From Anoxybacillus sp050480245 (lineage in GTDB: Bacteria > Bacillota > Bacilli > Bacillales > Anoxybacillaceae): DNA of 64,000 nt. This document shows, in pieces, positions 45,015-53,078 of the stretch. The notes under the pieces were generated by a model, which worked only from the letters and a program-made list of their open reading frames with translations, ran no database searches and was not told where the DNA came from. The stretch lies in NCBI GenBank assembly GCA_050480245.1, contig JBCNEQ010000001.1, one strand, 5' to 3'. The position numbers and the translations under genes were made by a program. The stretch's first letter is position 1. Every line of letters begins with the position of its first letter.

Positions 45015-45533
45015 TTATTTTACCACATTGACCTGTTTTTGTCGCCCCATCTCTGCAACTTCAAATGAAATGGAATAACCGATAAACATTCCATATAGAA
45101 TGTAAAAACATATCATCGTGATGACGGTATTTCGCTCAAGCTGGGGAACAGCTTTTAACTGTGGAAAAATCGGATTTAATACATAAAAAACAAGCACCCA
45201 TAATGCGAGACCGAAAGCAACGCCCGGCCAAACGCCTTGGCGATTTTTTAAAAAAGCGTAGTACGCAAACGCAACAATGATAGAAGCAAGTCCAATGACT
45301 AAAATGGCAATCGTCTGACCGAGTGCCCCATTTTTCCAATCACCGATTGCCCACGGCTGCAAAATAAAATTTGGCGCTACTTCTGTAAAATGAAAAAAAT
45401 AAGCACAATATGCGAGGAAGCTCCAAAATACTCCTCCAATAAAACCGATCAACGCAACTTTTGCTAAAACAGGCATTTGCTTTTCTCTTTTGTTTTGTTC
45501 AAGTTGTGCGTCTTGTTTCGTTTTTGTTTGCAC
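45015..45533 (-). CDS. yqhR: Membrane protein YqhR (172 aa)
   Basis: Four membrane helices follow a short charged N-terminus. It matches YqhR in position and length. I chose GTG 45533 because GGAGGTGG lies just before it; the longer frame overlaps the yqhQ promoter region. Function is unknown. Confidence 0.82.
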   Translation of the reverse strand: MQTKTKQDAQLEQNKREKQMPVLAKVALIGFIGGVFWSFLAYCAYFFHFTEVAPNFILQPWAIGDWKNGALGQTIAILVIGLASIIVAFAYYAFLKNRQGVWPGVAFGLALWVLVFYVLNPIFPQLKAVPQLERNTVITMICFYILYGMFIGYSISFEVAEMGRQKQVNVVK

Positions 45534-45695
45534 AGCTACCACCTCCGTTTTTATCTTGTCCAAAATGTTGGATCTCATGTGTATCCTTTCTCATTTTTGG
45601 CAACAATACAAATACAATCAACACATCGACCTAGAGGTTTTTGTCGTTTTCTTGTAGAATATAAGAAAAAAGAAAAAATAGGTTGGTGTCTTCTT

Positions 45696-46625
45696 ATGAA
45701 CAAAAACGTATATGGTGGGCAAGCGGTCATTGAAGGTGTCATGTTTGCAGGGCGCAATCATTACGTGACAGCCATTCGTCGCAAAGACGGTTCGATTGAA
45801 TATTTTCATGTTCCACGTCAAGCAAACAAAGCGCTTTCCTCGTTAAAAAAAATTCCGTTTCTTCGCGGCATCCTTGCCATTATTGAAGCAAGTGCAAACG
45901 GATCAAAACATTTGCAGTTTTCTAGCGAACGATACGATCTCGATCCGAACGAAGATGAAACGTTGCAAACCGAAGCACCGTCCAAATGGACGATGATTTT
46001 AGGTGTTGCACTCGTCGGCGTGTTATCGTTTCTATTTGGAAAATTTATTTTTACACTTATTCCTGTATTTTTAGCGGAACTAACGCGACCGATTTTTTCA
46101 TCAAATACAGCCCAAATACTCATTGAAGGGTTTTTTAAACTTCTTTTGCTTTTAGGGTATATTTACTTTATCTCGCTCACTCCACTTGTAAAACGACTGT
46201 TTCAATATCACGGGGCAGAACATAAAGTAATTAATACCTATGAAAACGGTTTGCCTTTGACGGTTGAACATGTACAAAGGCAATCTCGTCTCCATTATCG
46301 TTGTGGTAGTAGCTTCATTTTATTTACTGTCATCATCGGTGTATTTGTTTATATGTTCGTACCAACTGAACCGCTTTGGGTACGCGTGTTAAACCGACTT
46401 GCGCTTATTCCAGTCGTGTTAGGTTTGTCTTTTGAAGTGTTGCAAATGACAAATGCGTTACGAGACGTCCCGGTGTTACGTTGGCTCGGTTACCCAGGCT
46501 TATGGTTGCAGCTATTAACAACAAAAGAGCCGACTGACGATCAAGTCGAGGTAGCTATCGCATCATTTCAACGTTTGCTTGAATTAGAGGGAGAAGCGAC
46601 GAAACAGCAAGAAGAAGTGGTGTAA
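45696..46625 (+). CDS. yqhQ: DUF1385 membrane protein YqhQ (309 aa)
   Basis: The start YGGQAVIEGVMFAGRNHY is the DUF1385 signature and FQYHGAEHKVINTYE and LHYRCGSSF follow. Several membrane helices are seen from residue 95 on. ATG 45696 follows AGGTTGGTG. Function is unknown. Confidence 0.88.
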   Translation: MNKNVYGGQAVIEGVMFAGRNHYVTAIRRKDGSIEYFHVPRQANKALSSLKKIPFLRGILAIIEASANGSKHLQFSSERYDLDPNEDETLQTEAPSKWTMILGVALVGVLSFLFGKFIFTLIPVFLAELTRPIFSSNTAQILIEGFFKLLLLLGYIYFISLTPLVKRLFQYHGAEHKVINTYENGLPLTVEHVQRQSRLHYRCGSSFILFTVIIGVFVYMFVPTEPLWVRVLNRLALIPVVLGLSFEVLQMTNALRDVPVLRWLGYPGLWLQLLTTKEPTDDQVEVAIASFQRLLELEGEATKQQEEVV

Positions 46626-46645
46626 CAATAAAGGAGGTGGATCGA

Positions 46646-46987
46646 TTGCGTCGGCGCCCATTCCCACTTATCACTTTGCTTATTATACTCGCTATTTTTG
46701 GGATTTCTTATCGTCTATGGAACGATCCCATTCAGTTGCTCAAACAAGGGCTGATCATCATTTTCGTAGTAGCTGTCTTTTACGGCATATACAAACGAAT
46801 ACAAAAACAACGCATGAATCATTCGTATCAAAAAGCGGTAAAACAATCAAAAAAACTCCTCCATCAAAAAACGAAGCCGACGTCGAAAAAACAGCCACGT
46901 CCAACCGCTTTAAAGAAAAAACATGCCACTCATTTAACAGTCATTGAGGGCAAAAAAGGAAAGAAAAAAAATCGGGCTTCTTTTTAA
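46646..46987 (+). CDS. yqhP: YqhP-like membrane protein (113 aa)
   Basis: Two membrane helices in the first 50 residues are followed by a very basic tail rich in Lys. TTG 46646 stands eight bases from AAAGGAGG; the in-frame GTG 46637 overlaps that site. It is 20 bp after yqhQ and probably co-transcribed. Function is unknown. Confidence 0.75.
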   Translation: MRRRPFPLITLLIILAIFGISYRLWNDPIQLLKQGLIIIFVVAVFYGIYKRIQKQRMNHSYQKAVKQSKKLLHQKTKPTSKKQPRPTALKKKHATHLTVIEGKKGKKKNRASF

Positions 46988-46998
46988 CCCGATTTTTT
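46965..46998 (+). terminator. Terminator of yqhQ-yqhP
   Basis: AAAAAATCGGG pairs with CCCGATTTTTT around an 12-base loop; the T run continues. It also works for the convergent yqhO. Confidence 0.8.
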
Positions 46999-47002
46999 CT
47001 TT

Positions 47003-47881
47003 TTAATATGTCCATGTTTTTAAAAATTGCTCTGCCCGTTCTTTTCCAAACGAAATAAGTTTCTTTTTTTCTTCATCGGTCATTGAAAAATCTGTGGCAA
47101 CGACGTGTTTGATAGGGAGAAAAATAATGTCTTTCTCATGACGACGGGAAATGTATCGTTCATCGTGCGCCTCGCGCATCGTTTGAAACAACGCTTCATA
47201 CAAGTCAATCGCATTATTAATTTTCTTTTTTGCTTTTTGCGCCTGACTTGCGCCTAATTTTATACCAAGAACAGGCCGTTTTTTTCGATCTTCATCGAAT
47301 AAAAAAATCGGAAAATTGCTCAATAAGCCACCATCAACGACAATATGCTTCCCTTCATCTGTCTTTAACCGTACAGGCTCAAAAAAATAAGGGATGCCGG
47401 CGCTCATTCTGACCGCTTTTGCGACCGAGAAACGAAGAGGATCGATGCCATATTTCGGTAAATCATCTGGCAAAATAAGCATCGTCCCATTTGTTAAATC
47501 GGAAGCGACGACGCATAATCGTTCATGAGGCAAATCTGCAAATGTGCGCACTCCTTTTTTGCTTAGTTGTTCAGCTATCCATTGTTCAAGCTTTTTTCCT
47601 TTATATAATCCCATTTTCCGATAAAGTAAAAGCCATTTTAACCACGCATACGGAACGATTGTACGCCGCTCATCAAGAAAATCCATTAAATTGAGATCTT
47701 CCGTCATTTCCAATATTTCCTTACTTGTAAACCCTGCGGCGATAAACGAAGCAATGAGCGCACCTGCACTCGTACCGGCAAGCCGTTTAAAACGAAAGCC
47801 TTTCTTCTCAATCGCTTCATATGCTCCAATTAATGCAAATCCTTTAACGCCTCCGCCGGAAAATACACCGTCAATTTCCAT
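47003..47881 (-). CDS. yqhO: Patatin-like phospholipase YqhO (292 aa)
   Basis: The lipid acyl hydrolase motifs are all present: GGGVKGFALIGA (oxyanion hole), GTSAGAL with the catalytic Ser, and DGG with the catalytic Asp. No signal peptide. The natural lipid is unknown. Confidence 0.9.
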   Translation of the reverse strand: MEIDGVFSGGGVKGFALIGAYEAIEKKGFRFKRLAGTSAGALIASFIAAGFTSKEILEMTEDLNLMDFLDERRTIVPYAWLKWLLLYRKMGLYKGKKLEQWIAEQLSKKGVRTFADLPHERLCVVASDLTNGTMLILPDDLPKYGIDPLRFSVAKAVRMSAGIPYFFEPVRLKTDEGKHIVVDGGLLSNFPIFLFDEDRKKRPVLGIKLGASQAQKAKKKINNAIDLYEALFQTMREAHDERYISRRHEKDIIFLPIKHVVATDFSMTDEEKKKLISFGKERAEQFLKTWTY

Positions 47882-47956
47882 GATCCTCCCCCCTCGTCAT
47901 ATATGTATGAGAAAAGGGATAGGTTGAGCTTAAAAAACAAAAAAAAGAACAAGCGT

Positions 47957-48385
47957 TTATGCCTGTTCTTGCTCGTTTTGTTTTTGAATGTTGCGAAGCG
48001 CTTCAAGACGTGATTGATCTTCTTCAAAATATTGCACTAAGTCGCCGATGCGGTCGATCGCATTCCAGCTTAAATGATGTTCGATTCCCTCAACATCACG
48101 GTAAATGTTCTCTTCATCTACGCCAATGATGCGCATAAATTGTTCAAGCAGCTCATGACGATACACGAGTCGCTTACCAATTTTTTTTCCTTTTGGGGTA
48201 AGTACGAGCCCTCGGTATTTTTCATATACTAAATATTCGTCTTTATCAAGCTTTTGCACCATTTTCGTCACAGAGGAGGGATGAACAGATAACGCTTCGG
48301 CAATATCGGATACACGGGCATATCCTTTTTCTTCGATCAATATATAAATTTGTTCAATATAATCTTCCATGCTTGGTGTTGGCAT
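47957..48385 (-). CDS. mntR: Manganese transport regulator MntR (142 aa)
   Basis: A DtxR-family repressor: winged helix YARVSDIAEALSVHPSSVTKMVQKL and metal residues in EDYIEQIYILIEEKG, HELLEQF and EGIEHHLSW. ATG 48385 follows TAGGAGGG and gives the exact B. subtilis length. It represses manganese uptake genes. Confidence 0.95.
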   Translation of the reverse strand: MPTPSMEDYIEQIYILIEEKGYARVSDIAEALSVHPSSVTKMVQKLDKDEYLVYEKYRGLVLTPKGKKIGKRLVYRHELLEQFMRIIGVDEENIYRDVEGIEHHLSWNAIDRIGDLVQYFEEDQSRLEALRNIQKQNEQEQA

Positions 48386-48450
48386 ACGGTTCCCTCCTAA
48401 ACAAACATCCGCAATCATTATGATTATAACATGTTTACCAAGCATGACAA

Positions 48451-48603
48451 CTACTTACGTAAATTTGCATTCAATCGTTCAAATAGCTCAAAATATCTTT
48501 CTTCCCAGCCGTCATGCATGTAAATTGGTGCGACGATAAAGCCGAGCGGATAATGGAGCGCTTCTGGTTCAAAATAAACAAGCTGAGGAATAAATGATTT
48601 CAT
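48451..48603 (-). pseudogene. Remnant of splB, spore photoproduct lyase, with internal deletion (50 codons)
   Basis: With a perfect ribosome site (TGGAGGTGATC) ATG 48603 opens a frame whose first part, FIPQLVYFEPEALHYPLG, is the N-terminus of SplB. It then jumps to GFIVAPIYMHDGWEERYF and ELFERL, which resembles a segment from the middle of SplB. The region between, which would hold the radical-SAM cysteines, is gone, and a stop follows at once. The joint lies at YPLG/YP.GF, where both parts are similar. splB is next to mntR in some bacilli, to my knowledge. Confidence 0.6.
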
Positions 48604-48675
48604 TCGATCACCTCCATGTTAGTATGTTTGATTGTCATGAGGTGATGAAATACAATTTTTGTTATCACTCATAAT

Positions 48676-48709
48676 AAAAAAGGAACGGAGGGTTCCCGTC
48701 CCTTTTTCC
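48676..48709 (-). terminator. Terminator of nrdJ
   Basis: On the minus strand AAAAAGGGACGG pairs imperfectly with CCGTTCCTTTTT, and the T run follows two bases after the nrdJ stop. Confidence 0.7.
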
Positions 48710-48710
48710 A

Positions 48711-49835
48711 TCACAAACCGCATTTTAATTGCGCACCGCAGCTTGTGCACGTGTTGCAGCCACCGATTTCTTCGACCGTTCCCTCGCGGCATACCGGGCA
48801 AATGTTGCCGACTTCCGAACCGATCGTGACGTCCGTTGCCCGTAAATCTGGAATCGTTTCAACGAGGGCAACTGCTCGCTTTTTCGGTTCCTCTGGAAGG
48901 AGCTCAAGCTGCTCTTCGACCACATTTTCTTCCGCTTTCAATGTCAATACTTGCGCATCGCGGCTACCGTCGACATATACTGTACCGCCTTTTGCGCCAC
49001 CTCGCCATAACCGCTCGTACACTTTTTGCACTTGTTCGACCGTATAGCCGCGCGGCGCGTTCACTGTTTTCGATAGGCTGGAGTCGACCCAACGTTGAAT
49101 GATGCATTGCACATCCGCATGTGCTTCTGGCGATAAATCCATGGCGGTCACAAACCAATGTGGTAAGTTGTTCGGATCCGCTTCTGGATGTTTGTCCAAA
49201 TATTCTTGAACGATATCCGCCTTCACTTCAATAAACTTACCAAGACGCCCACTTCGATAATAAGAAAAGGAAAAATATGGTTCAAGTCCTGTGGACACAC
49301 CGATCATGGTCCCTGTGGATCCAGTCGGAGCAACCGTTAATAAATGCGAGTTGCGAATACCGTATTTTAAAATATCTTGGCGAATATCGTCCGGCATGTT
49401 TTTCATATAACCGGTGTGAATGAACGCTTCGCGCAATTTCATCGTTTCTTCTTCTGTTTCACCGACTAAAAACGGAAAGCTTCCTTTTTCTTTTGCGAGC
49501 TCAATGGACGCACGGTACGCTGTTGTCGCGATCGTTTTAAACAGTTCGTCAACTAACTGATTGCCCTCTTCGGAGCCGTACTCTTTTTCGCAATAAATGA
49601 GCAAATCAGCTAATCCCATGACGCCAAGACCGATGCGGCGCTCCCCAAGCGCTTGCTTTTTATTTTCTTCAAGGAAATACGGGGTTGCGTCAATAACGTT
49701 ATCTTGCATACGGACGCCAACTTCAACCGTACGCTTTAATTTTTCATAATCAACGACTTTCTTTTCTTTATCGACCATATTTGCCAAATTAATCGCGGCT
49801 AAATTGCACACAGAATAAGGTGCGAGTGGTTGTTC
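48711..49835 (-). CDS. nrdJ: nrdJ exon 3: class II ribonucleotide reductase, residues 480-853
   Basis: The exon starts at GAACAACCACTC (EQPLAPYSVCNLAA), directly after intron 2, and supplies the catalytic Glu of the NPCGE motif as its first codon. It runs through the rest of the barrel (PTGSTGTMIGVSTGLEP) to a C-terminal Cys-rich tail (CPVCREG, CNTCTSCGAQLKCGL) that likely passes electrons from thioredoxin to the active site. Read without splicing, it would have to start at GTG 49811, which has no ribosome site. Confidence 0.93.
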   Translation of the reverse strand, partial: EQPLAPYSVCNLAAINLANMVDKEKKVVDYEKLKRTVEVGVRMQDNVIDATPYFLEENKKQALGERRIGLGVMGLADLLIYCEKEYGSEEGNQLVDELFKTIATTAYRASIELAKEKGSFPFLVGETEEETMKLREAFIHTGYMKNMPDDIRQDILKYGIRNSHLLTVAPTGSTGTMIGVSTGLEPYFSFSYYRSGRLGKFIEVKADIVQEYLDKHPEADPNNLPHWFVTAMDLSPEAHADVQCIIQRWVDSSLSKTVNAPRGYTVEQVQKVYERLWRGGAKGGTVYVDGSRDAQVLTLKAEENVVEEQLELLPEEPKKRAVALVETIPDLRATDVTIGSEVGNICPVCREGTVEEIGGCNTCTSCGAQLKCGL

Positions 49836-51035
49836 CAGTTATGTTACCCTAGGGGCTTTTTATCCCCTAGTTCTAACGGTTCATTTCCCGTTAGCTCAGC
49901 ATACATCTTCATTGCACACGCTTTTCATAAATTTAATTAACTCTTTCCTTCCCCGATCTTCTCCAAATACTGATTTTGAGATGACTCTGAGATCTTTAAC
50001 TTGAAATTCCCTTTCAATATCCCTAATTAAGGATTGAATAGTAGTTTTGATTTTGTTTAAAGGTGTTTTAACAACTATATCTGAGTTTTCTCTTGACCAT
50101 TTAATAATATATTCCCGTATATTATGGTGTACCTCACTTCTTATTTCAACATATGTGTTTGTGGCATGCCTAATTGCCCGATGACCTGCACAAGTTCGAC
50201 TGCAAAACTTTTGTTTTGAAGTAATGATAACTTTAAATATCTTTCCACACTCTTCACAAGTTCTGGTTTCTCTTGGCTTTTTTATTTTTCCTTTCTGAGC
50301 TAAACCTGACTTTTTTAATCCTTCCAACATTCTTTGTTTTGCTATACCATTAGATAGCCATAAGCTTCTAGTATGCTCTCCTATTTTCTTTTTAGTTTCC
50401 TCGTCATGTTTTAAATTATAATGACCATTAAGTTCACCATAAGCGACTTTACTAATAGTGGTATTTTCTGATTTTATCCATTCCTCAATAGTTGATGTTA
50501 AAGAAAAAGGCAATGTTTTATACAAGTCAAGCAGCTCTTCATAAGAGATTAGTTCACACTTTATATGATGCTGTTCCTCAATAATATTCAATGCTTCTCT
50601 CGCATTCTTTTTTGCGTCTTTACTTCTCGATTTAATTTCCACTATTTTAACAAGTTTTCCTTTTTGATCATATAAGAAGAAGTCGGGTTTATACAATTTA
50701 TATCCAATATCAAATACACAATCTTCGTAGCTCCAAGGAATTGAGTGATGATCAAGATATTTGGCATACGCATATTCATATGAGCTCCGTAAATAATGTC
50801 CTTTATAAAAACCTGCATATCCCCTGTTCATAACGCCACCTTAATTCTCTTTAAATACGAATAATAATTAAAGCGTGTGCAATGCTGCGGCCTCGTGGGT
50901 GGATTATATTCTGCTTTCGCAGGTTCACCACCTATGCGTTGCCCCTGACTGAGTTTTTAGGCTCAGCCTTCGGTTCGGGTTAGCATCTCAGCCTCCCCGC
51001 TTAATTCCGCAGTTTTTTACGTGAGGCGATTATTC
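49836..51035 (-). ncRNA. Group I intron 2 of nrdJ (1200 nt, with endonuclease gene)
   Basis: The 5' exon ends in T (GGT at 51036) and the intron ends in G (49836). Joining gives NPCG-EQP in frame. P1: exon CGTGTGGT pairs with intron GCCTCACG (one mismatch) with U-G at the splice site. P7: GCATA (50937-50933) within CAACGCATAGG pairs with TATGC (49903-49899). A 14-bp perfect stem (50884-50871 with 49923-49910) closes the loop that carries the ORF, as for an L8 insertion. Hairpins at 49894-49873 and 49870-49849 fit P9 elements. Intein is excluded because in-frame stops occur at the exon edges. Confidence 0.9.
49896..50831 (-). CDS. Intron-encoded homing endonuclease, PD-(D/E)XK-like with NUMOD3 and zinc finger (311 aa)
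   Basis: ATG 50831 follows AAGGTGG. Residues 10-105 look like a PD-(D/E)XK nuclease: RSSYEYAYAKYL, then PDF (49-51) and EIK (65-67). Around 138-158 KHDEETKKKIGEHTR is a NUMOD3-type DNA-binding repeat. Cys192, Cys195, Cys210 and Cys214 form a C4 zinc finger, and the C-terminus is helical. Codon use is more A/T-rich than in nrdJ, pointing to transfer. The last codons (KSVCNEDVC) also form the P8-like and P7 strands of the intron, so protein and ribozyme share sequence. Confidence 0.82.
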   Translation of the reverse strand: MNRGYAGFYKGHYLRSSYEYAYAKYLDHHSIPWSYEDCVFDIGYKLYKPDFFLYDQKGKLVKIVEIKSRSKDAKKNAREALNIIEEQHHIKCELISYEELLDLYKTLPFSLTSTIEEWIKSENTTISKVAYGELNGHYNLKHDEETKKKIGEHTRSLWLSNGIAKQRMLEGLKKSGLAQKGKIKKPRETRTCEECGKIFKVIITSKQKFCSRTCAGHRAIRHATNTYVEIRSEVHHNIREYIIKWSRENSDIVVKTPLNKIKTTIQSLIRDIEREFQVKDLRVISKSVFGEDRGRKELIKFMKSVCNEDVC

Positions 51036-51686
51036 ACCACACGGATTTGTTGCGACTACTTTTTGTCCGTACGCTCTTGCATTCGTCATGTCGTTGGCGT
51101 TGTCGATAAAGAAAATACCCGGTTCGGCAGAATACGTTGCGCAAATGTTGATGAGCTTCCATAGCTCGCGCGCGCGAATTTTCCGATAGACGCGAACGCG
51201 ATAACCCATTTTCTCCCATTCACGTACATCGCCGACTTCATGCCATTTTTCGTTATAAATGCGCATTTCTTCTTCCGAATACGTTTCCACATCTGGAAAG
51301 CGCAATTCATACTCTTCGTCGTTTTCTACTGCTTCCATAAACTCTTTCGTTAAACAAACGGAAATGTTTGCACCTGTTAAAAAGTCTGGATTGTGCACGC
51401 TATACGTACCGCCTGTCCGCAACTTTTCTTCCGCGTCTTTAATAATTTTTTCGCTAAAACCCCCGTATCCTGGGATGTTTTTATAGTTGACGATTCCTTG
51501 ATACATCGCGCGCTCTTGTTCAGTAAGTGGCGTAAACTTTAATTTTTCTTTCGCTGCTTTTTGAATGCCTTCATCCTCTGTATTTTCAAGCAAGTAGCGC
51601 AAAATGCGCGGATTTTGCATTTTTGAAATAATAAATTCAATAATGTCCGGGTGCCAATCGGCCAGCATAATCATTTGAGCGCCACG
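51036..51686 (-). CDS. nrdJ: nrdJ exon 2: class II ribonucleotide reductase, residues 263-479
   Basis: The exon begins with CGT (RGAQMIMLADWHPDI) and ends with GGT of the NPCG motif, so it carries the active-site Cys (residue 478). Its 651 bases are 217 whole codons. It covers the middle of the catalytic barrel, including NICATYSAEPGIFFID. Both ends agree with group I splicing rules and with the uninterrupted family sequence. Confidence 0.93.
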
Positions 51687-52133
51687 CAATTTGTTACTCA
51701 CTCATTTGAGTGGGCTAGGTCATTTCTGCCTAGCTCTCTGTCTTTCGAACAGAGATCAGACTATATCATCAAAGAAGAGAATACTTGGCTATATCCTTCT
51801 TTATGGAGATCTTTTGCTTTTTTCAATATCTCTTCTTTGTCTCGCGCCTCGTAACCTCGTTGTCGAGTGTTACGATTTACTCCTTCCATGGTTCCCCTCA
51901 CTCCAAACATTTTTATTTATTACATTCATTGTATGGAGAACTGTAGGAAGTTTCAATAGTCGTTGAACCTTCATCTCCGTTTCCAGAGATGCTTGGCTGC
52001 TGGTCGCCCATTGTTCCATCCAATTGATTTTTACACCGTCACGCTTGCCGTTGCCAGCTACGTTGTGGTTCAATTGGCTTTAGGGGGTTCCAGCAATTCG
52101 CGAGATTTTACTCCCGCCAATGGCACTACTTTA
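51687..52133 (-). ncRNA. Group I intron 1 of nrdJ (447 nt, no complete endonuclease)
   Basis: The 5' exon ends in T (CGT at 52134) and the intron ends in G (51687); joining gives GGSR-RGAQM in frame. P1: exon CTCCCGT pairs fully with intron GCGGGAG (52118-52112 region) with the required U-G pair. The core has AATTGCTGGAA (P4 strand), GTTCAACGACTATT (R element), and its P7 partner ATAGTC at 51764-51759. Three hairpins follow (P9, P9.1, P9.2), for example TCTCTGT/ACAGAGA. Confidence 0.92.
51761..51889 (-). pseudogene. 42-codon relic reading frame inside intron 1
   Basis: ATG 51889 follows GTGAGGGGAACC and reads MEGVNRNTRQRG, then ARDKEEILKKAKDLHKEG and YSQVFSSLMI. The middle resembles the first helix of an HTH of homing-endonuclease or phage type. 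The stop codon lies in the 3' strand of P7, the same site where the intron 2 gene ends. It is likely what remained when an L8-borne endonuclease gene was deleted; a working small protein is not excluded. Confidence 0.5.
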
Positions 52134-52919
52134 ACGGGAGCCACCTTGTTCGACAAGATGGGTTAGTTTTGCAATGTCGTCTAGCCATGACACCGATCCG
52201 GACGATTTTCCGTTCACTCCGCGCGCAAGTGTATTGCGTGGACGAAGAGTCGAACCGTTCGTTCCTACACCGCCACCGCGGCTCATAATTTCCATCACTT
52301 GCTTTCGATGTTCAGAAATGCCTTCGCGCGAGTCTTTCACAAACGGCATGACGTAGCAGTTAAAGTACGTCACTTCTGTCCCAGAACCTGCGCCATACAA
52401 TACGCGTCCAGCTGGAACAAAATTAAGGCTGACGAGCTGTTCATAAAACTTTTCAAACCACTCTTGTCGTTTCTCTTCTGTTTGCTCCACAGCCGCTAGC
52501 CCGGTTGCGTTCCGCTTCGCAATTTGTTCATAAAAAATTTCGAGTGGCTTTTCAATGACATCGAGGGAACGAACAACAATACCTGTTTTCGCTTCCTCTC
52601 CTTCCAACACATGACGATATTCTTCTTCAACGAGCACGTGTGCTTTTTTATTTTCCCAGTCCAGCTCAACGATAAATCCAAGGCCACGCGCTGGAAACTT
52701 CGGATCTTCCTTCACGGTTAAAACGACAAAATCTCCGACGCTTAACGTCAACTTTTCCGTGTCTTTAAACGAATAGCGATCGAGCATCACTAAACGCGAT
52801 ACACCCTTATATGTAATGTGCATCTCAGGAGTAATCGGGTGCACTTGTGGAAACATACGAATGTCTTCATTCAACTTGTCCACATTCACCGTCATTTTTT
52901 CAGAAAACGCAACCGTCAT
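52134..52919 (-). CDS. nrdJ: nrdJ exon 1: class II (B12-dependent) ribonucleotide reductase, residues 1-262
   Basis: The spliced gene codes 853 residues, normal for bacillary NrdJ, which reduces ribonucleotides with adenosylcobalamin as radical source and works with or without oxygen. Exon 1 has an N-terminal domain of about 130 residues, then FVPAGRVLYGAGSG, the redox Cys188 in YFNCYVMPF, GGGVGTNGSTLRPRN and VEQGGSR. ATG 52919 follows GAGGAGAGG. Without splicing the frame stops at 52131. Two NrdR-like boxes lie upstream. Confidence 0.94.
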
Positions 52920-52993
52920 TTTTACCTCTCCTCTACCAACATAATCTTACTACATTAAACTACCATATATCGACAACAATAATCAATAAAAAA

Positions 52994-53040
52994 ATCAATA
53001 TGTAGTATGATTTTTTTAAAAACACATACTACATATTGAT
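52994..53040 (-). promoter_or_regulatory. Paired NrdR-like operator upstream of nrdJ
   Basis: ATCAATATGTAGTATG (52994-53009) and its exact reverse complement (53025-53040) are separated by 15 bases. Their centres are 31 bp apart, three helical turns. Each arm resembles the NrdR box (ACTACATATTG type), and NrdR boxes usually come in pairs at this distance upstream of reductase genes. TTGACT (53052-53047 side) just upstream on the minus strand may be the -35 box. Confidence 0.7.
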
Positions 53041-53078
53041 AATTAAGTCAAGCATTTTTTACTTGTCAAGAAAAAAAT

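Noticed and set aside
50890..50902. The 12-mer CCTCGTGGGTGG occurs in intron 2 and again in the glycine riboswitch (63807-63820).
   Set aside because: The flanks differ fully and the two RNAs have different folds, so a shared element is not supported.
48711..52919. Reading the two nrdJ inserts as inteins or as frameshift damage.
   Set aside because: Stops occur within a few codons of the exon edges, no intein splice motifs are seen, and the exact group I junctions with matching P1 and P7 pairs explain both inserts.
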